NCBI RefSeq assembly: GCF_022095615.2
Contig: NZ_CP155559.1
Location: forward strand, 555,501 to 619,500
Source: Bacillus thuringiensis
GTDB lineage: Bacteria > Bacillota > Bacilli > Bacillales > Bacillaceae_G
Reading direction: 5' to 3'
Length of the DNA stretch: 64,000 nt
Numbering within the stretch: the first letter of the stretch is position 1; each line of letters begins with the position of its first letter. The notes under the pieces were generated by a model. It had not been told where the DNA came from and ran no database searches. It saw nothing but the letters and a program-made list of their open reading frames with translations. The position numbers were made by a program, and so were the translations under genes. Below are positions 44,977 to 56,412 of this stretch, one piece after another.

Positions 44977-46110
44977 ATGCGTATTGGGGTACCAGCAGAA
45001 ATTAAAAACAACGAAAACCGTGTGGCAATGACACCAGCAGGTGTTGTACATTTAATTCGTAACAATCACGAAGTATTCATTCAAAAGGGTGCAGGTTTAG
45101 GATCTGGTTTCACAGATGCTCAGTATGTTGAAGCGGGAGCAAAAATCGTTGATACAGCTGAAGAAGCTTGGAACATGGAAATGGTTATGAAAGTTAAGGA
45201 ACCAATTGAAAGCGAATACAAACACTTCAGCGAAGGTTTGATCTTATTCACATACTTACACTTAGCTCCAGAACCAGAATTAACAAAAGCGTTAATTGAG
45301 AAGAAAGTTGTTGCGATTGCATACGAAACAGTACAATTAGAAAACCGTTCTCTACCATTACTTGCACCTATGAGTGAAGTAGCTGGTCGTATGGCTGCAC
45401 AAATTGGTGCACAATTCCTTGAGAAAAACAAAGGCGGTAAAGGTATCTTACTTGCAGGTGTTCCAGGAGTTAAACGCGGTAAAGTAACAATCATCGGTGG
45501 TGGACAAGCTGGTACAAATGCTGCTAAAATTGCAGTTGGACTAGGTGCGGATGTAACAATCATCGACTTAAGTGCAGAACGTCTTCGTCAATTAGATGAC
45601 ATTTTCGGAAACCAAGTAAAAACTTTAATGTCTAATCCTTACAATATTGCAGAAGCTGTAAAAGAGTCTGATCTTGTAATCGGTGCAGTATTAATCCCAG
45701 GTGCAAAAGCGCCAAAACTTGTAACAGAAGAAATGATTCAATCAATGGAACCAGGTTCTGTTGTTGTAGATATCGCGATTGACCAAGGTGGTATTTTCGA
45801 AACAACTGACCGTATTACAACTCATGATAACCCAACTTACGAAAAACACGGCGTTGTTCATTATGCAGTTGCAAACATGCCAGGTGCGGTTCCACGTACA
45901 TCAACTCTTGCATTAACAAACGTAACAGTACCATATGCAGTACAAATTGCTAACAAAGGCTACAAAGAAGCTTGCCTAGGCAACTCTGCATTACTAAAAG
46001 GTATTAACACATTAGACGGCTATGTAACATTCGAAGCAGTTGCAGAAGCTCACGGTGTAGAGTACAAAGGTGCTAAAGAATTATTAGAAGCAGAAACAGT
46101 ATCTTGCTAA
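44977..46110 (+). CDS. ald: Alanine dehydrogenase
   Basis: Alanine dehydrogenase of 377 residues, the standard length. N-terminal substrate domain with [23 protein letters not shown] and KVKEP (Lys of the active site), central Rossmann NAD domain with [20 protein letters not shown], and the conserved [21 protein letters not shown]. It interconverts L-alanine and pyruvate plus ammonium with NAD, important for alanine use and for spores. The codon use is notably richer in preferred codons (GTA, ACA, AAC) than its neighbours, suggesting strong expression. Followed by a terminator and an amino-acid permease that may import its substrate. Confidence 0.96.
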   Translation: MRIGVPAEIKNNENRVAMTPAGVVHLIRNNHEVFIQKGAGLGSGFTDAQYVEAGAKIVDTAEEAWNMEMVMKVKEPIESEYKHFSEGLILFTYLHLAPEPELTKALIEKKVVAIAYETVQLENRSLPLLAPMSEVAGRMAAQIGAQFLEKNKGGKGILLAGVPGVKRGKVTIIGGGQAGTNAAKIAVGLGADVTIIDLSAERLRQLDDIFGNQVKTLMSNPYNIAEAVKESDLVIGAVLIPGAKAPKLVTEEMIQSMEPGSVVVDIAIDQGGIFETTDRITTHDNPTYEKHGVVHYAVANMPGAVPRTSTLALTNVTVPYAVQIANKGYKEACLGNSALLKGINTLDGYVTFEAVAEAHGVEYKGAKELLEAETVSC

Positions 46111-46159
46111 TAGAAGCATTATACAAAACAAAATCGAACAATATATAAACCAACATGAT

Positions 46160-46192
46160 AAGAGCTAAGAGTGAAGATCTCTTAGCTCTTCT
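46160..46192 (+). terminator. Rho-independent terminator after ald
   Basis: AAGAGCTAAGAG pairs with CTCTTAGCTCTT; tail CTTGG is weak, so some read-through to the permease gene is likely. Confidence 0.7.
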
Positions 46193-46213
46193 TGGCAAAA
46201 GGGGGCATACATC

Positions 46214-47629
46214 GTGGCCAACCTATTTAAAAAGAAATCCGTTACGCAATTGTTAGGGGAAAGTAAAAGTAAAACTTTAACGAAAACGCTAGGGGCATTC
46301 GACCTAACAATGCTAGGGATTGGTGCGATAATCGGTACAGGAGTTCTAGTATTAACAGGATTAGTAGCAGCAAGAGATGCTGGTCCAGCAGTTATTTTTT
46401 CATTCATGATTGCAGCAATTGTTTGTGGATTTGCAGCGTTATGTTATGCAGAGGTTGCATCTACACTTCCTGTTTCAGGTAGTGTGTACACATATTCATA
46501 TGCAACAATTGGTGAGTTTGTTGCCCATTTAATGGGATGGACATTGTTATCCGTATATGTCGTAACAACTGCCGCAGTAGCTGGCGGATGGACGGGTTAT
46601 TTCAATAACTTAGTGAGTGGATTAGGACTTGAAATTCCTAAAGCCTTGTTAACGATTCCATCGCAAGGTGGTATGGTGAACTTACCCGCAATTATCGTTA
46701 CGTTGGTGATAACTTGGTTATTATCACGAGGTACAAAAGAAAGTAAGCGTGTGAATAACATAATGGTATTAATTAAAATTGGTATTGTTGTTTTATTCAT
46801 TGCAGTTGGTGTATTCTACGTGAAACCAGAAAACTGGATACCATTTGCACCGTATGGCATAAGTGGAGTTTTCGCCGGAGGAGCAGCAGTATTCTTCGCT
46901 TTCTTAGGATTTGATGCATTAGCAACTTCTGCTGAAGAAGTAAAAAATCCGCAGCGGGATCTACCGATTGGTATTATTGCTTCATTAGTCATTTGTACAA
47001 TCATTTATGTTGTCGTTTGTCTAGTTATGACAGGAATGGTTTCTTACAAGGAATTAGATGTACCGGAAGCAATGGCTTATGTACTAGAAGTTGTAGGACA
47101 AGATAAAGTGGCTGGTGTAATTGCTATTGGAGCTGTAATTGGTATTATGGCTGTAATTTTCGCATACATCTACGCTACGACACGTGTATTCTTCGCTATG
47201 AGCCGTGACGGTTTGTTGCCAAAATCTTTTGCGAAAATTAACAAGAAAACAGAAGCACCAACATTTTCAGTTTGGTTAACAGGAATTGGTAGTGCTTTAA
47301 TTGCCGGATTTATCGATTTAAAAGAATTGTCGAATTTAGCGAATATTGGAGCGTTATTAACATTTGCGATGGTTGGTGTAACTGTCATCATTCTTCGTAA
47401 AACGCATCCGAAATTACAACGTGGATTTATGGTACCACTTGTACCGATCTTACCGATTATTTCAGTTGCATGCTGTCTATTCTTAATGGTAAATTTACCG
47501 TTAAAAACATGGATATACTTCGGTGTTTGGTTAGCAATCGGAGTAGTTGTATACTTTGTTTATTCGAAAAAACATAGTCATTTAAAAGAAGATGGAAGTT
47601 CGCAGGATAATTTAGAACAAGCTAATTAA
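46214..47629 (+). CDS. APC-family amino acid permease
   Basis: Permease of 471 residues with 12 predicted helices (cationic amino acid transporter/YfnA-like branch). Helix 1 has the family motif MLGIGAIIGTGVLVLTG, and the FAFLGFDALATSAEEVKNPQRDLP segment is the conserved loop after TM6. The start is GTG with AAGGGGGCA upstream. It lies 103 bp after ald with a weak hairpin between, so joint use in alanine or other amino-acid metabolism is plausible. Substrate not determined. Confidence 0.88.
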   Translation: MANLFKKKSVTQLLGESKSKTLTKTLGAFDLTMLGIGAIIGTGVLVLTGLVAARDAGPAVIFSFMIAAIVCGFAALCYAEVASTLPVSGSVYTYSYATIGEFVAHLMGWTLLSVYVVTTAAVAGGWTGYFNNLVSGLGLEIPKALLTIPSQGGMVNLPAIIVTLVITWLLSRGTKESKRVNNIMVLIKIGIVVLFIAVGVFYVKPENWIPFAPYGISGVFAGGAAVFFAFLGFDALATSAEEVKNPQRDLPIGIIASLVICTIIYVVVCLVMTGMVSYKELDVPEAMAYVLEVVGQDKVAGVIAIGAVIGIMAVIFAYIYATTRVFFAMSRDGLLPKSFAKINKKTEAPTFSVWLTGIGSALIAGFIDLKELSNLANIGALLTFAMVGVTVIILRKTHPKLQRGFMVPLVPILPIISVACCLFLMVNLPLKTWIYFGVWLAIGVVVYFVYSKKHSHLKEDGSSQDNLEQAN

Positions 47630-47660
47630 AAGCTTAATTAAAAGGGATATAAGTATAGTA

Positions 47661-47700
47661 AGCCTTGTGCGTCTAGGGAACGCGCAAGGCTTTTTCTTTT
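47661..47700 (+). terminator. Rho-independent terminator after permease
   Basis: AGCCTTGTGCG pairs with CGCGCAAGGCT (one mismatch), followed by TTTTCTTTT. Confidence 0.85.
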
Positions 47701-47808
47701 GTGCAAAATGTACATCCTTTCTTGTATGAGAATGTAATGGATGCGGAAAATATGTGTAAGCCTTATTAAAATGTGAACAAAATGTTCGGAAAAATGTATG
47801 AGATTTCA

Positions 47809-47871
47809 TTGACACATATGAATAGACGCTCATATAATAAGAGTATAAGATATATGAACGATTGTTCATAT
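47809..47871 (+). promoter_or_regulatory. cadC promoter and metal-regulator operator
   Basis: TTGACA (47809-47814) and TATAAT (47833-47838) with an 18-bp spacer form a near-perfect sigma-A promoter. Just downstream, at the transcription start, is the palindrome ATATGAAC-GATT-GTTCATAT (47852-47871), the shape of ArsR/CadC-family operators. Metal-free repressor bound there would block both cadC and cadA. Confidence 0.85.
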
Positions 47872-47895
47872 GTTCAAATAAAGAGGTGAGCTATA

Positions 47896-48273
47896 ATGGC
47901 TGGAAATAAAGTAGAAGCACCACAAGAAACATGTTCTCAAACGATAATTCATGAAGAAGTTGTTGATCAAGTAAAACAAACTATTCCAACTGATGAAAGT
48001 TTAAGTAAAGTAGCAGAATTATTTAAAGTATTAGGTGACCGTACACGTACAAGAATATTACATGCGTTATTTGAAGCTGAAATGTGTGTTTGTGATTTAG
48101 CGTATTTATTGGGAATGACACAATCATCTATTTCACACCAGCTTCGTGTGTTAAAGCAAGCGAAACTTGTAAAGAATCGTAAAGAAGGAAAGGTCGTTTA
48201 CTATTCGTTAGCTGACCAGCACGTAATTCATATCTTCGAGCAAGCGTTTGAACACGTAAACGAGGAAGAATAA
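47896..48273 (+). CDS. cadC: ArsR-family metal-sensing repressor, CadC-like
   Basis: Repressor of 125 residues with a winged helix-turn-helix. The N-terminal extension has a Cys (residue 14, QETCSQ), and the ELCVCDL-type site appears as EAEMCVCDLAYLLGMTQSSISHQLRVL. Together with the extension, the paired cysteines resemble the cadmium/lead/zinc site of CadC; C-terminal His/Asp residues (DQHVIHIFEQAFEHV) fit the second metal site. It is cotranscribed with cadA, 25 bp downstream, and its operator overlaps the promoter. Metal preference (Cd, Zn or Pb) is inferred. Confidence 0.88.
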   Translation: MAGNKVEAPQETCSQTIIHEEVVDQVKQTIPTDESLSKVAELFKVLGDRTRTRILHALFEAEMCVCDLAYLLGMTQSSISHQLRVLKQAKLVKNRKEGKVVYYSLADQHVIHIFEQAFEHVNEEE

Positions 48274-48298
48274 AAAAAGAACGCGAGGAGGGAGAACG

Positions 48299-50665
48299 AT
48301 GGCTGAAGCATTAGTGAAAAAGAAACTGATGTTAGAAGGTTTAGATTGTGCGAACTGTGCAATGAAAATTGAAAAAGGTGTTGGGAATATAGAAGGAGTA
48401 AATTCTTGCTCTGTAAATTTCGCGACAAAAACAATGGTTTTAGAAACAGCACAAAATAAAGAAAGCGAAGTTGTTACAGAAGCGAAACAACTCGTTACAA
48501 AATTAGAACCGCACATTAAAGTGCAAGAAGAAAAAAATACAAAAGTGGCAAAAGAAGTGTTTATATTAGAAGGTTTAGATTGTGCAAACTGTGCGATGAA
48601 GATTGAAAATAAAGTGAAAGAAATGCCGACTATTTCAGCAGCAACTGTTGATTTCGTATCAAAGAAATTACGAGTTGAAGTAGCGAATAAAAGAGAATTA
48701 GAAGCGACTGTAGCGAATATAACAAATGTCGTTCAAAAGTTAGAACCAGATGTGAAAGTCGTTCGTGAAGAAAAGGGTGGTCATGACCACGAACATAGTC
48801 ACGACCATGGTGAAGCAAATGTGAAAAAGATGGTAGGACGATTAGTGATCGGCGGAATTTTGACAGCAATTGCTGCATTAGCAGGCTTACCACAAATGAT
48901 AACAATTCCGTTATTCGTCCTTGCGTATTTATTAATAGGTGCAGATATTGTCTGGAGAGCGGTAAGAAACATAACTCGTGGTCAAGTGTTTGACGAAAAT
49001 TTCTTAATGGCAATTGCAACACTAGGAGCTTTTGCAATTCAACAATATTCAGAAGCTGTTGCAGTAATGCTGTTTTATCAAGTAGGAGAACTATTCCAAA
49101 GTATTGCGGTAAATCGTTCTCGAAAATCAATTACTTCATTAATGGATATTCGTCCTGATTATGCGAATGTAAAAGTTGGAAATGAAACGAAACAAGTATC
49201 ACCAGAAGATGTGCAAATTGGTGATTATATTATCGTTAAACCAGGTGAGAAAGTACCGTTAGACGGAAAGGTAATTGAAGGAACATCAATGGTAGATACT
49301 TCAGCATTAACGGGTGAATCTGTACCACGTGAAGTTGAAGTTGGAAATGATGTATTAAGTGGCTTTGTGAATCAAAATGGTGTATTAACAATTGAAGTTA
49401 CAAAAGAATTCGGTGAATCAACTGTATCAAAAATTTTAGATTTAGTTCAAAACGCAAGTAGTAAAAAAGCACCAACAGAAAACTTTATTACGAAATTTGC
49501 GCGTTACTACACTCCAGTTGTAGTTATTACAGCGGCGATTATGGCGTTTATTCCACCACTTATTTTAGAAGGAGCTACATTTGCTGATTGGATTTATAGA
49601 GCGTTAGTGTTCTTAGTAATCTCTTGTCCATGTGCGTTAGTTGTATCTATTCCCCTTGGATTCTTTGGAGGTATCGGTGGTGCATCTAAAAGTGGTGTGT
49701 TAGTAAAAGGTAGTAACTATTTAGAAGCTTTAAATGATGTGAAATATATTGTTTTTGACAAAACAGGAACATTAACAAAAGGTGTTTTCAAAGTTACAAA
49801 AATGGAACCGAGCGAAGGTACTACAAGTGAAGAGTTATTAGAATATGCGGCATTTGCTGAAGTGTATTCTAATCATCCGATTGCCCAATCTATTCGAAAG
49901 GCATATGGAAAATCAATTGATGAAAAAATAATCGATGATTATAACGAAATTTCTGGTCACGGTACAGTCGTAAAAGTAAAAGGAAAAGAAATTTTTGCAG
50001 GTAATGCAAAATTAATGAGAAAAGAAAATATTGAATTTAAACAACCAGAAACAGTAGGTACATTAGTTCACGTTGCTGTAGATGGAAAATATGCAGGTTA
50101 TATCGTTATCTCCGATGAGGTAAAAGAGGATTCGAAACAAGCGATTCAAAAGTTAAAAGAACTAGGTATTAAAAAGACAGTAATGTTAACCGGTGATGCA
50201 AAATCAGTTGGTGAAGCTGTCGGTAAAGAATTAGGATTAGATGAAGTTCATGCGGAATTACTACCGCAACAAAAAGTAGAAGAGATTGAAAAAATTGATG
50301 CAGCGAAGCACGGAAAAGAAAAAATTGCCTTCGTTGGTGACGGTATTAACGATACACCAGTATTAGCCCGTGCAGACGTTGGTATTGCGATGGGTGGTTT
50401 AGGGTCAGATGCAGCAATTGAAGCGGCAGACATCGTTATTATGACTGATGAGCCTTCAAAAATTGCGACAGCTGTAAAAATTGCAAAACGCACAAGAAGT
50501 ATAGTGTGGCAAAATATCATCTTTGCTTTAGGTGTAAAAGGGATCGTTTTATTACTTGGTGCCTTTGGTATTGCAACAATGTGGGAAGCTGTTTTCTCAG
50601 ACGTTGGTGTGACACTACTTGCAGTGTTAAATGCAATGCGTGTATTACGAGTGAAAGATTTATAA
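48299..50665 (+). CDS. cadA: Zn/Cd-exporting P1B-type ATPase, CadA-like
   Basis: Heavy-metal ATPase of 788 residues. Two N-terminal HMA domains each carry GLDCANCAMKIE (about residues 12-23 and 88-99), then a His-rich linker (HDHEHSHDHGE), membrane helices with the CPC site (Cys 443, Cys 445), phosphorylation site Asp 487 in DKTGTLTKG, TGES in the actuator, and GDGINDTP in the hinge. This pattern matches zinc/cadmium/lead exporters. The upstream ArsR-type gene and operator control it. Two HMA domains in tandem look like an internal duplication. Confidence 0.94.
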   Translation: MAEALVKKKLMLEGLDCANCAMKIEKGVGNIEGVNSCSVNFATKTMVLETAQNKESEVVTEAKQLVTKLEPHIKVQEEKNTKVAKEVFILEGLDCANCAMKIENKVKEMPTISAATVDFVSKKLRVEVANKRELEATVANITNVVQKLEPDVKVVREEKGGHDHEHSHDHGEANVKKMVGRLVIGGILTAIAALAGLPQMITIPLFVLAYLLIGADIVWRAVRNITRGQVFDENFLMAIATLGAFAIQQYSEAVAVMLFYQVGELFQSIAVNRSRKSITSLMDIRPDYANVKVGNETKQVSPEDVQIGDYIIVKPGEKVPLDGKVIEGTSMVDTSALTGESVPREVEVGNDVLSGFVNQNGVLTIEVTKEFGESTVSKILDLVQNASSKKAPTENFITKFARYYTPVVVITAAIMAFIPPLILEGATFADWIYRALVFLVISCPCALVVSIPLGFFGGIGGASKSGVLVKGSNYLEALNDVKYIVFDKTGTLTKGVFKVTKMEPSEGTTSEELLEYAAFAEVYSNHPIAQSIRKAYGKSIDEKIIDDYNEISGHGTVVKVKGKEIFAGNAKLMRKENIEFKQPETVGTLVHVAVDGKYAGYIVISDEVKEDSKQAIQKLKELGIKKTVMLTGDAKSVGEAVGKELGLDEVHAELLPQQKVEEIEKIDAAKHGKEKIAFVGDGINDTPVLARADVGIAMGGLGSDAAIEAADIVIMTDEPSKIATAVKIAKRTRSIVWQNIIFALGVKGIVLLLGAFGIATMWEAVFSDVGVTLLAVLNAMRVLRVKDL

Positions 50666-50698
50666 AAAAGAGGACGCAACCTGCGTCCTCTTTTTTAT
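50664..50698 (+). terminator. Rho-independent terminator of cad operon
   Basis: AAAAAGAGGACGC pairs with GCGTCCTCTTTTT around AACCT. Confidence 0.9.
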
Positions 50699-50840
50699 TG
50701 GTGATTTTGTTGAAATTGACTCAATAAAATAATACCAAATATTATCTTAATTTTAAATAGTTTAATATTAAAATTTACAAATAAAATACATTTGTCTTAT
50801 TATTTTAATATATTTTTGACAAATATCCATATAGTATTGA

Positions 50841-50870
50841 AAAAACAGAGAAGGGGAAACTTCTCTGTTT
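50841..50870 (-). terminator. Terminator after pncB (minus strand)
   Basis: AAACAGAGAAG pairs with CTTCTCTGTTT and, on the minus strand, is followed by TTTC. The arm touches the pncB stop. Confidence 0.8.
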
Positions 50871-52332
50871 ACTTTTGTATGTTTTTTTCAACTTGTTCTC
50901 GAACGGTTTGAATGTAATTCATTTTATGATCCCAACATTCTTGACTTAAATCGACAGGGTACTCTTCGGGATTTAAAGTTCGCATATACTCTTCCCAAAA
51001 TAGTGCGAGACTCTGTTCATTATATTTTTGAATATCTAATATGCCCGGTAGTTCATATTTTCTTTCACCTTTAACGAAAATGTCTTTATGCAGTTCGCGT
51101 GCTTCAAAGTTTGTTACAAATTTACTTATATACGTGTGAACAGGATGAAACATTTTTAAGCGTTCTTCTTTTCCTGGTTCTTCAGAATCTAATGCAATGT
51201 AATCGCCTTCTGCATGATCATTAACTCGATTGATAATGCGATAAATTCGTTTCAGTCCTGGAGTCGTAATTTTTTCAGGGTTAGATGAAATTTTTATTGT
51301 ATCATTTAATTTTCCATCAGTATCTTCAATCGCAACTAGTTTATACACAGCCCCTAACGCTGGTTGTTCAAAGGACGTAATCAATTTTGTTCCAACGCCC
51401 CATACATCAATTTTTGCTCCTTGAGATTTCAAATGCATAATTGTGTATTCATCTAAATCGCTAGAAGCAATAATTTTTGTATTTGTAAACCCAGCTTCAT
51501 CTAGTAGTTTTCTTGCCTTTTTAGATAAATAGGCCATATCACCACTATCAAGGCGAATGCCGTAAAAATCGATACGATCTCCAAACTCTTTCGCGACGCG
51601 AATTGCATTTGGAACACCTGATTTTAAAGTATCGTATGTATCAACGAGAAAGACACATTTTTTATGAGTTTCAGCGTATTTCTTAAACGCGACATATTCA
51701 TCGCGATACGCTTGAACGAAAGAGTGAGCGTGTGTGCCGGCTACAGGTATCCCGAAGCGCTTCCCGGCCCGTACGTTACTCGTAGATGAGAAACCACCAA
51801 TAAAGGCAGCGCGTGTGCCCCAAAGAGCAGCATCAAACTCGTGAGCACGTCTTGTGCCAAACTCTAAAAGTTCATCATTATTTGCAGCGTGCTTCATACG
51901 AGCAGCTTTTGTTGCAATTAATGTTTGGTAATTCACAATGTTTAACAGGGCAGTTTCAATAATTTGTGCTTCGCCGAGCGGTGCATCAACACGTAATAAA
52001 GGCTCGTTATTAAATACAACTTCACCTTCTTGCATACTTCGAACGGTCCCAGTGAATTTCATATTTTGTAAATACTGAAGGAATTCTTCTTCAAATTGTA
52101 ATTCTGCTAAATAAGCGATATCGCTTTCGGTAAAGCTGAAGTTTTCTATGTACTCTACAATCTTTTCAAGGCCAGCAAAAACAGCATAACCGTTCTCGAA
52201 TGGAAGCTTTCGAAAGTATAAATCAAACACCGAGCGGCGATTATGAATACCATCTTTCCAATATGTATAAGCCATATTAATTTGATATAAATCGGTATGT
52301 AAGGCATAGCTATCGTCTTTATAATAAGTCAT
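50869..52332 (-). CDS. pncB: Nicotinate phosphoribosyltransferase
   Basis: Enzyme of 487 residues, normal for the family. N-terminal YALHTDLYQINMAYTYWKDG, FEFGTRRAHEFDAALWGTRAAFIGG-type motif, THAHSFVQAY with the active-site His, and the phosphate loop region KIIASSDLDEYTI. It makes nicotinate mononucleotide from nicotinate and PRPP, the salvage step to NAD. The ATG has GGAGGTG about 8 bp upstream. Divergent from nprR with 199 bp between, so the two promoters are adjacent but independent. Confidence 0.95.
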   Translation of the reverse strand: MTYYKDDSYALHTDLYQINMAYTYWKDGIHNRRSVFDLYFRKLPFENGYAVFAGLEKIVEYIENFSFTESDIAYLAELQFEEEFLQYLQNMKFTGTVRSMQEGEVVFNNEPLLRVDAPLGEAQIIETALLNIVNYQTLIATKAARMKHAANNDELLEFGTRRAHEFDAALWGTRAAFIGGFSSTSNVRAGKRFGIPVAGTHAHSFVQAYRDEYVAFKKYAETHKKCVFLVDTYDTLKSGVPNAIRVAKEFGDRIDFYGIRLDSGDMAYLSKKARKLLDEAGFTNTKIIASSDLDEYTIMHLKSQGAKIDVWGVGTKLITSFEQPALGAVYKLVAIEDTDGKLNDTIKISSNPEKITTPGLKRIYRIINRVNDHAEGDYIALDSEEPGKEERLKMFHPVHTYISKFVTNFEARELHKDIFVKGERKYELPGILDIQKYNEQSLALFWEEYMRTLNPEEYPVDLSQECWDHKMNYIQTVREQVEKNIQK

Positions 52333-52531
52333 CGCGAAAACACCTCCATAATTTGGTTATAGTATACCAATTTTTTATCGCTCGTAGCAAAAAACGGATT
52401 TGGAAGTAGAGTCAAGAGGGAAAAAAATGAAATAATGCATATTTTTTAGAAAATTAACATTTATCAATTTATATTTCTCAAGATTTTATGTATTATTAGA
52501 GTAATGGGGGTAATGAGAATGGAGGAGGACA

Positions 52532-53803
52532 ATGCAACAAACATTAGAAAAAATAGGCAAACAAGTCTTTTATAAACGGCTACAGCAAAAAATGACACAA
52601 GAAGAATTATGTCAGGGCATTTGTTCTGTCTCATACTTAAGTAAAATCGAAAATGGAAAGATCGATGCATCAGAAGAAATTCTACAATTGCTCTGCACAA
52701 GGTTAGAAATTGCCGTGACGGATTTGAGAGATGTAGAAGAAGATGTGAAGGGGAAGCTCGATGAATGGTTAAATGCATTAGTGCATTTGGACAAGCCACA
52801 AGTAGAGCGCATATATGAAGAATTACAAGGTGAAATGAAGCATGTTTTGGATTTTGAAATTATAAATTATTATAAACTGCTTTATACGCGTTATTTAATT
52901 ATGAAACGAGATTTTATTGCTGTTGAAGAAGAATTAGAGAGATTAAAAAAGATGTACAAAAAGTATTCGCCATTTCAGAAATTATTATATACGTATAGTA
53001 AAGGTCTATATTATTTTTTACAGCATAAATATAAAACGGCCTTAGATTATTTAGTTCAAACTGAAGTGATGGCGAAAGAACAAGGCTATTATGAAACCGG
53101 AATCTATTATAATTTAGCTCTCGTTTATAATGAATTAGAAATAGAACATATGGCTTTACATTTTGCTCATTTAGCTATGGAAGGCTTTAAGAATGAATAT
53201 AAATTTCGTCATGTAATTAATTGCCAGTTATTGATAGGGTTAAGTTATATACAGAAAAAACAATATAACGAAGCTTTAGGAATTTATAGAAATATTTTAA
53301 GAGAGGCTAATTCTTTTGCGGATAAAGATAACATAACAGCGATTGCTCTAAATAACATGGGATATTTACATTACCATTTAAAGGATTATGCAAAAGCGAA
53401 AGAGTATTATTTACAATGTTTAGAATACAAGAAGGAAGAAGATTTAGATTACATTGATGCTGTATATGAGATTGCATTGCAATGTATTGAATTGAAGGAA
53501 TTTGAAGAAGTAAAAGAGTGGATTAATAAAGGGATAGAAGTTGCGAAAAGAGATGAGAAGTATAAAGGTATGTTATATACACTTTTAATACTTCAATATA
53601 AATATTTTGAAGAGAAGGGGGTGTATAAAAAGTTTTTAGAAACAGAAGCTTTAACATTTTTTAAGCAAGAGGAAAATAAAAAAGATTTAAAAAAGGTATA
53701 TTTAGAATTAGCAAAATATCATGAAGAAGTATTAGAATTCCAAGAAAGTAATCGGTATTATAGACTAACTATTAATTTATTAGAAGAAAAGGGAGGAAGA
53801 TGA
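52532..53803 (+). CDS. nprR: NprR, RNPP-family quorum-sensing regulator
   Basis: Protein of 423 residues. N-terminal XRE helix-turn-helix (about 5-60: QEELCQGICSVSYLSKIENGK) followed by nine or so TPR-like repeats (about 80-415) that bind the signalling peptide. Length and layout match NprR of the B. cereus group, which without peptide acts as a Spo0F phosphatase and with NprX peptide becomes a dimeric-to-tetrameric activator of nprA and other necrotrophy genes. Ribosome site GGAGGAGGA. The stop is 2 bp before an in-frame peptide gene, and nprA follows, which completes the locus. Confidence 0.93.
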   Translation: MQQTLEKIGKQVFYKRLQQKMTQEELCQGICSVSYLSKIENGKIDASEEILQLLCTRLEIAVTDLRDVEEDVKGKLDEWLNALVHLDKPQVERIYEELQGEMKHVLDFEIINYYKLLYTRYLIMKRDFIAVEEELERLKKMYKKYSPFQKLLYTYSKGLYYFLQHKYKTALDYLVQTEVMAKEQGYYETGIYYNLALVYNELEIEHMALHFAHLAMEGFKNEYKFRHVINCQLLIGLSYIQKKQYNEALGIYRNILREANSFADKDNITAIALNNMGYLHYHLKDYAKAKEYYLQCLEYKKEEDLDYIDAVYEIALQCIELKEFEEVKEWINKGIEVAKRDEKYKGMLYTLLILQYKYFEEKGVYKKFLETEALTFFKQEENKKDLKKVYLELAKYHEEVLEFQESNRYYRLTINLLEEKGGR

Positions 53804-53931
53804 ATATGAAGAAAATGATTTTTGGTGCACTAGCATTAGTGGCTATATTAGTAGTGTTAGAACCTCAATATGCTTGGACTGGAGATATGTATGGTCAAGC
53901 TAAAGAAGTAATAGAAGTAATAAATTCTTAA
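53800..53931 (+). CDS. nprX: NprX, signalling-peptide precursor (divergent)
   Basis: 43-codon frame (41 from the inner ATG at 53806), right after nprR. A basic start and hydrophobic core (MNMKKMIFGALALVAILVVL) is a secretion signal. The C-terminal part reads EPQYAWTGDMYGQAKEVIEVI. In known strains the active heptapeptide is SKPDIVG; the aligned segment here is WTGDMYG, keeping only the central Asp and last Gly. It would be exported, trimmed and re-imported to bind NprR. The GGGAGGA ribosome site suits ATG 53806 better, but the 43-residue form matches the length I recall for NprX. A strong terminator ends it. Confidence 0.82.
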   Translation: MNMKKMIFGALALVAILVVLEPQYAWTGDMYGQAKEVIEVINS

Positions 53932-53932
53932 T

Positions 53933-53966
53933 AAAAAACCCCTTTCCAATCGGAAAGGGGTTTTTC
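53933..53966 (+). terminator. Rho-independent terminator of nprR-nprX
   Basis: AAAAACCCCTTTCC pairs perfectly with GGAAAGGGGTTTTT around AATC. Confidence 0.92.
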
Positions 53967-54051
53967 AATATTTGTTCCTCAAAATTCTACAAAACTTGAG
54001 AAAATAATTATTTGAATTTTTAGTATATTAATAGTGAAAACATAATGCTAA

Positions 54052-55800
<1,749 letters not shown>

Positions 55801-55835
55801 GGCTTTAAGAGATAGCTATTAATAAAATACCTCAA

Positions 55836-55874
55836 AAATAAAGAAGGAGCATAGGCTCCTTCTTTATTTTTTTC
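55836..55874. terminator. Bidirectional terminator between nprA and TVP38-like gene
   Basis: AAAATAAAGAAGGAGC pairs with GCTCCTTCTTTATTTT around a short ATAG loop; T-runs on both sides. Confidence 0.9.
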
Positions 55875-56412
55875 TCCATTTTTTCCACAAATAAAACAAT
55901 CCAATAGCACCTGCGATTGTTATAATCCACTTCGCTTCATTTGTTCCGTTCATAACTTGGTATGCCGAATATACTTCAATCAATAAGGCCGGTATTTTAC
56001 CTATTGTGCTGGCAATACTGAAGGAGAGTAATGACATTTTCCCTAGAGCGGCAAATAAAGTCACGATACTGGACGGAATGAAAGGAATGAGACGAAACGA
56101 TAGGACGAGTAGAAAGGCCTCTTTGCCTTGTACGTAAAGTAGGCGTTCTACCTTTGGATACTTATTTACTTTGTTGTGAGTGAATTTCTGAAGGCCTATA
56201 CGATAAATATAAAACGAGATAATAGCCCCTAATGCTTCACCTGCGATCGAAATAATGGTTCCGTTTGTTACACCAAAGAGTTGTATGTTAATAGCGGTCA
56301 AAAAAATACTAGGGATAACACCTAAAAGACTAATGACGATGTTGATTAAGATACTAAGTGGAATTGCGATTGAATAATAGTCTGTTAAGAAGTTTTGAAT
56401 TGTTTCAGCCAT
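55864..56412 (-). CDS. TVP38/DedA-like (VTT domain) membrane protein
   Basis: Membrane protein of 182 residues with about five hydrophobic segments and a VTT/SNARE-associated domain (GEALGAIISFYIYRIGLQKF, FLLVLSFRLIPFIPSSIVTLFAAL with the conserved F/R-PxxP-type region). Proteins of this group are flippases or lipid-homeostasis factors in bacteria, though the activity of this particular member is not known. Monocistronic, with AAAGATAAAGGAT in front of the ATG. It reads toward nprA and shares a terminator with it. Confidence 0.8.
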   Translation of the reverse strand: MAETIQNFLTDYYSIAIPLSILINIVISLLGVIPSIFLTAINIQLFGVTNGTIISIAGEALGAIISFYIYRIGLQKFTHNKVNKYPKVERLLYVQGKEAFLLVLSFRLIPFIPSSIVTLFAALGKMSLLSFSIASTIGKIPALLIEVYSAYQVMNGTNEAKWIITIAGAIGLFYLWKKWRKK

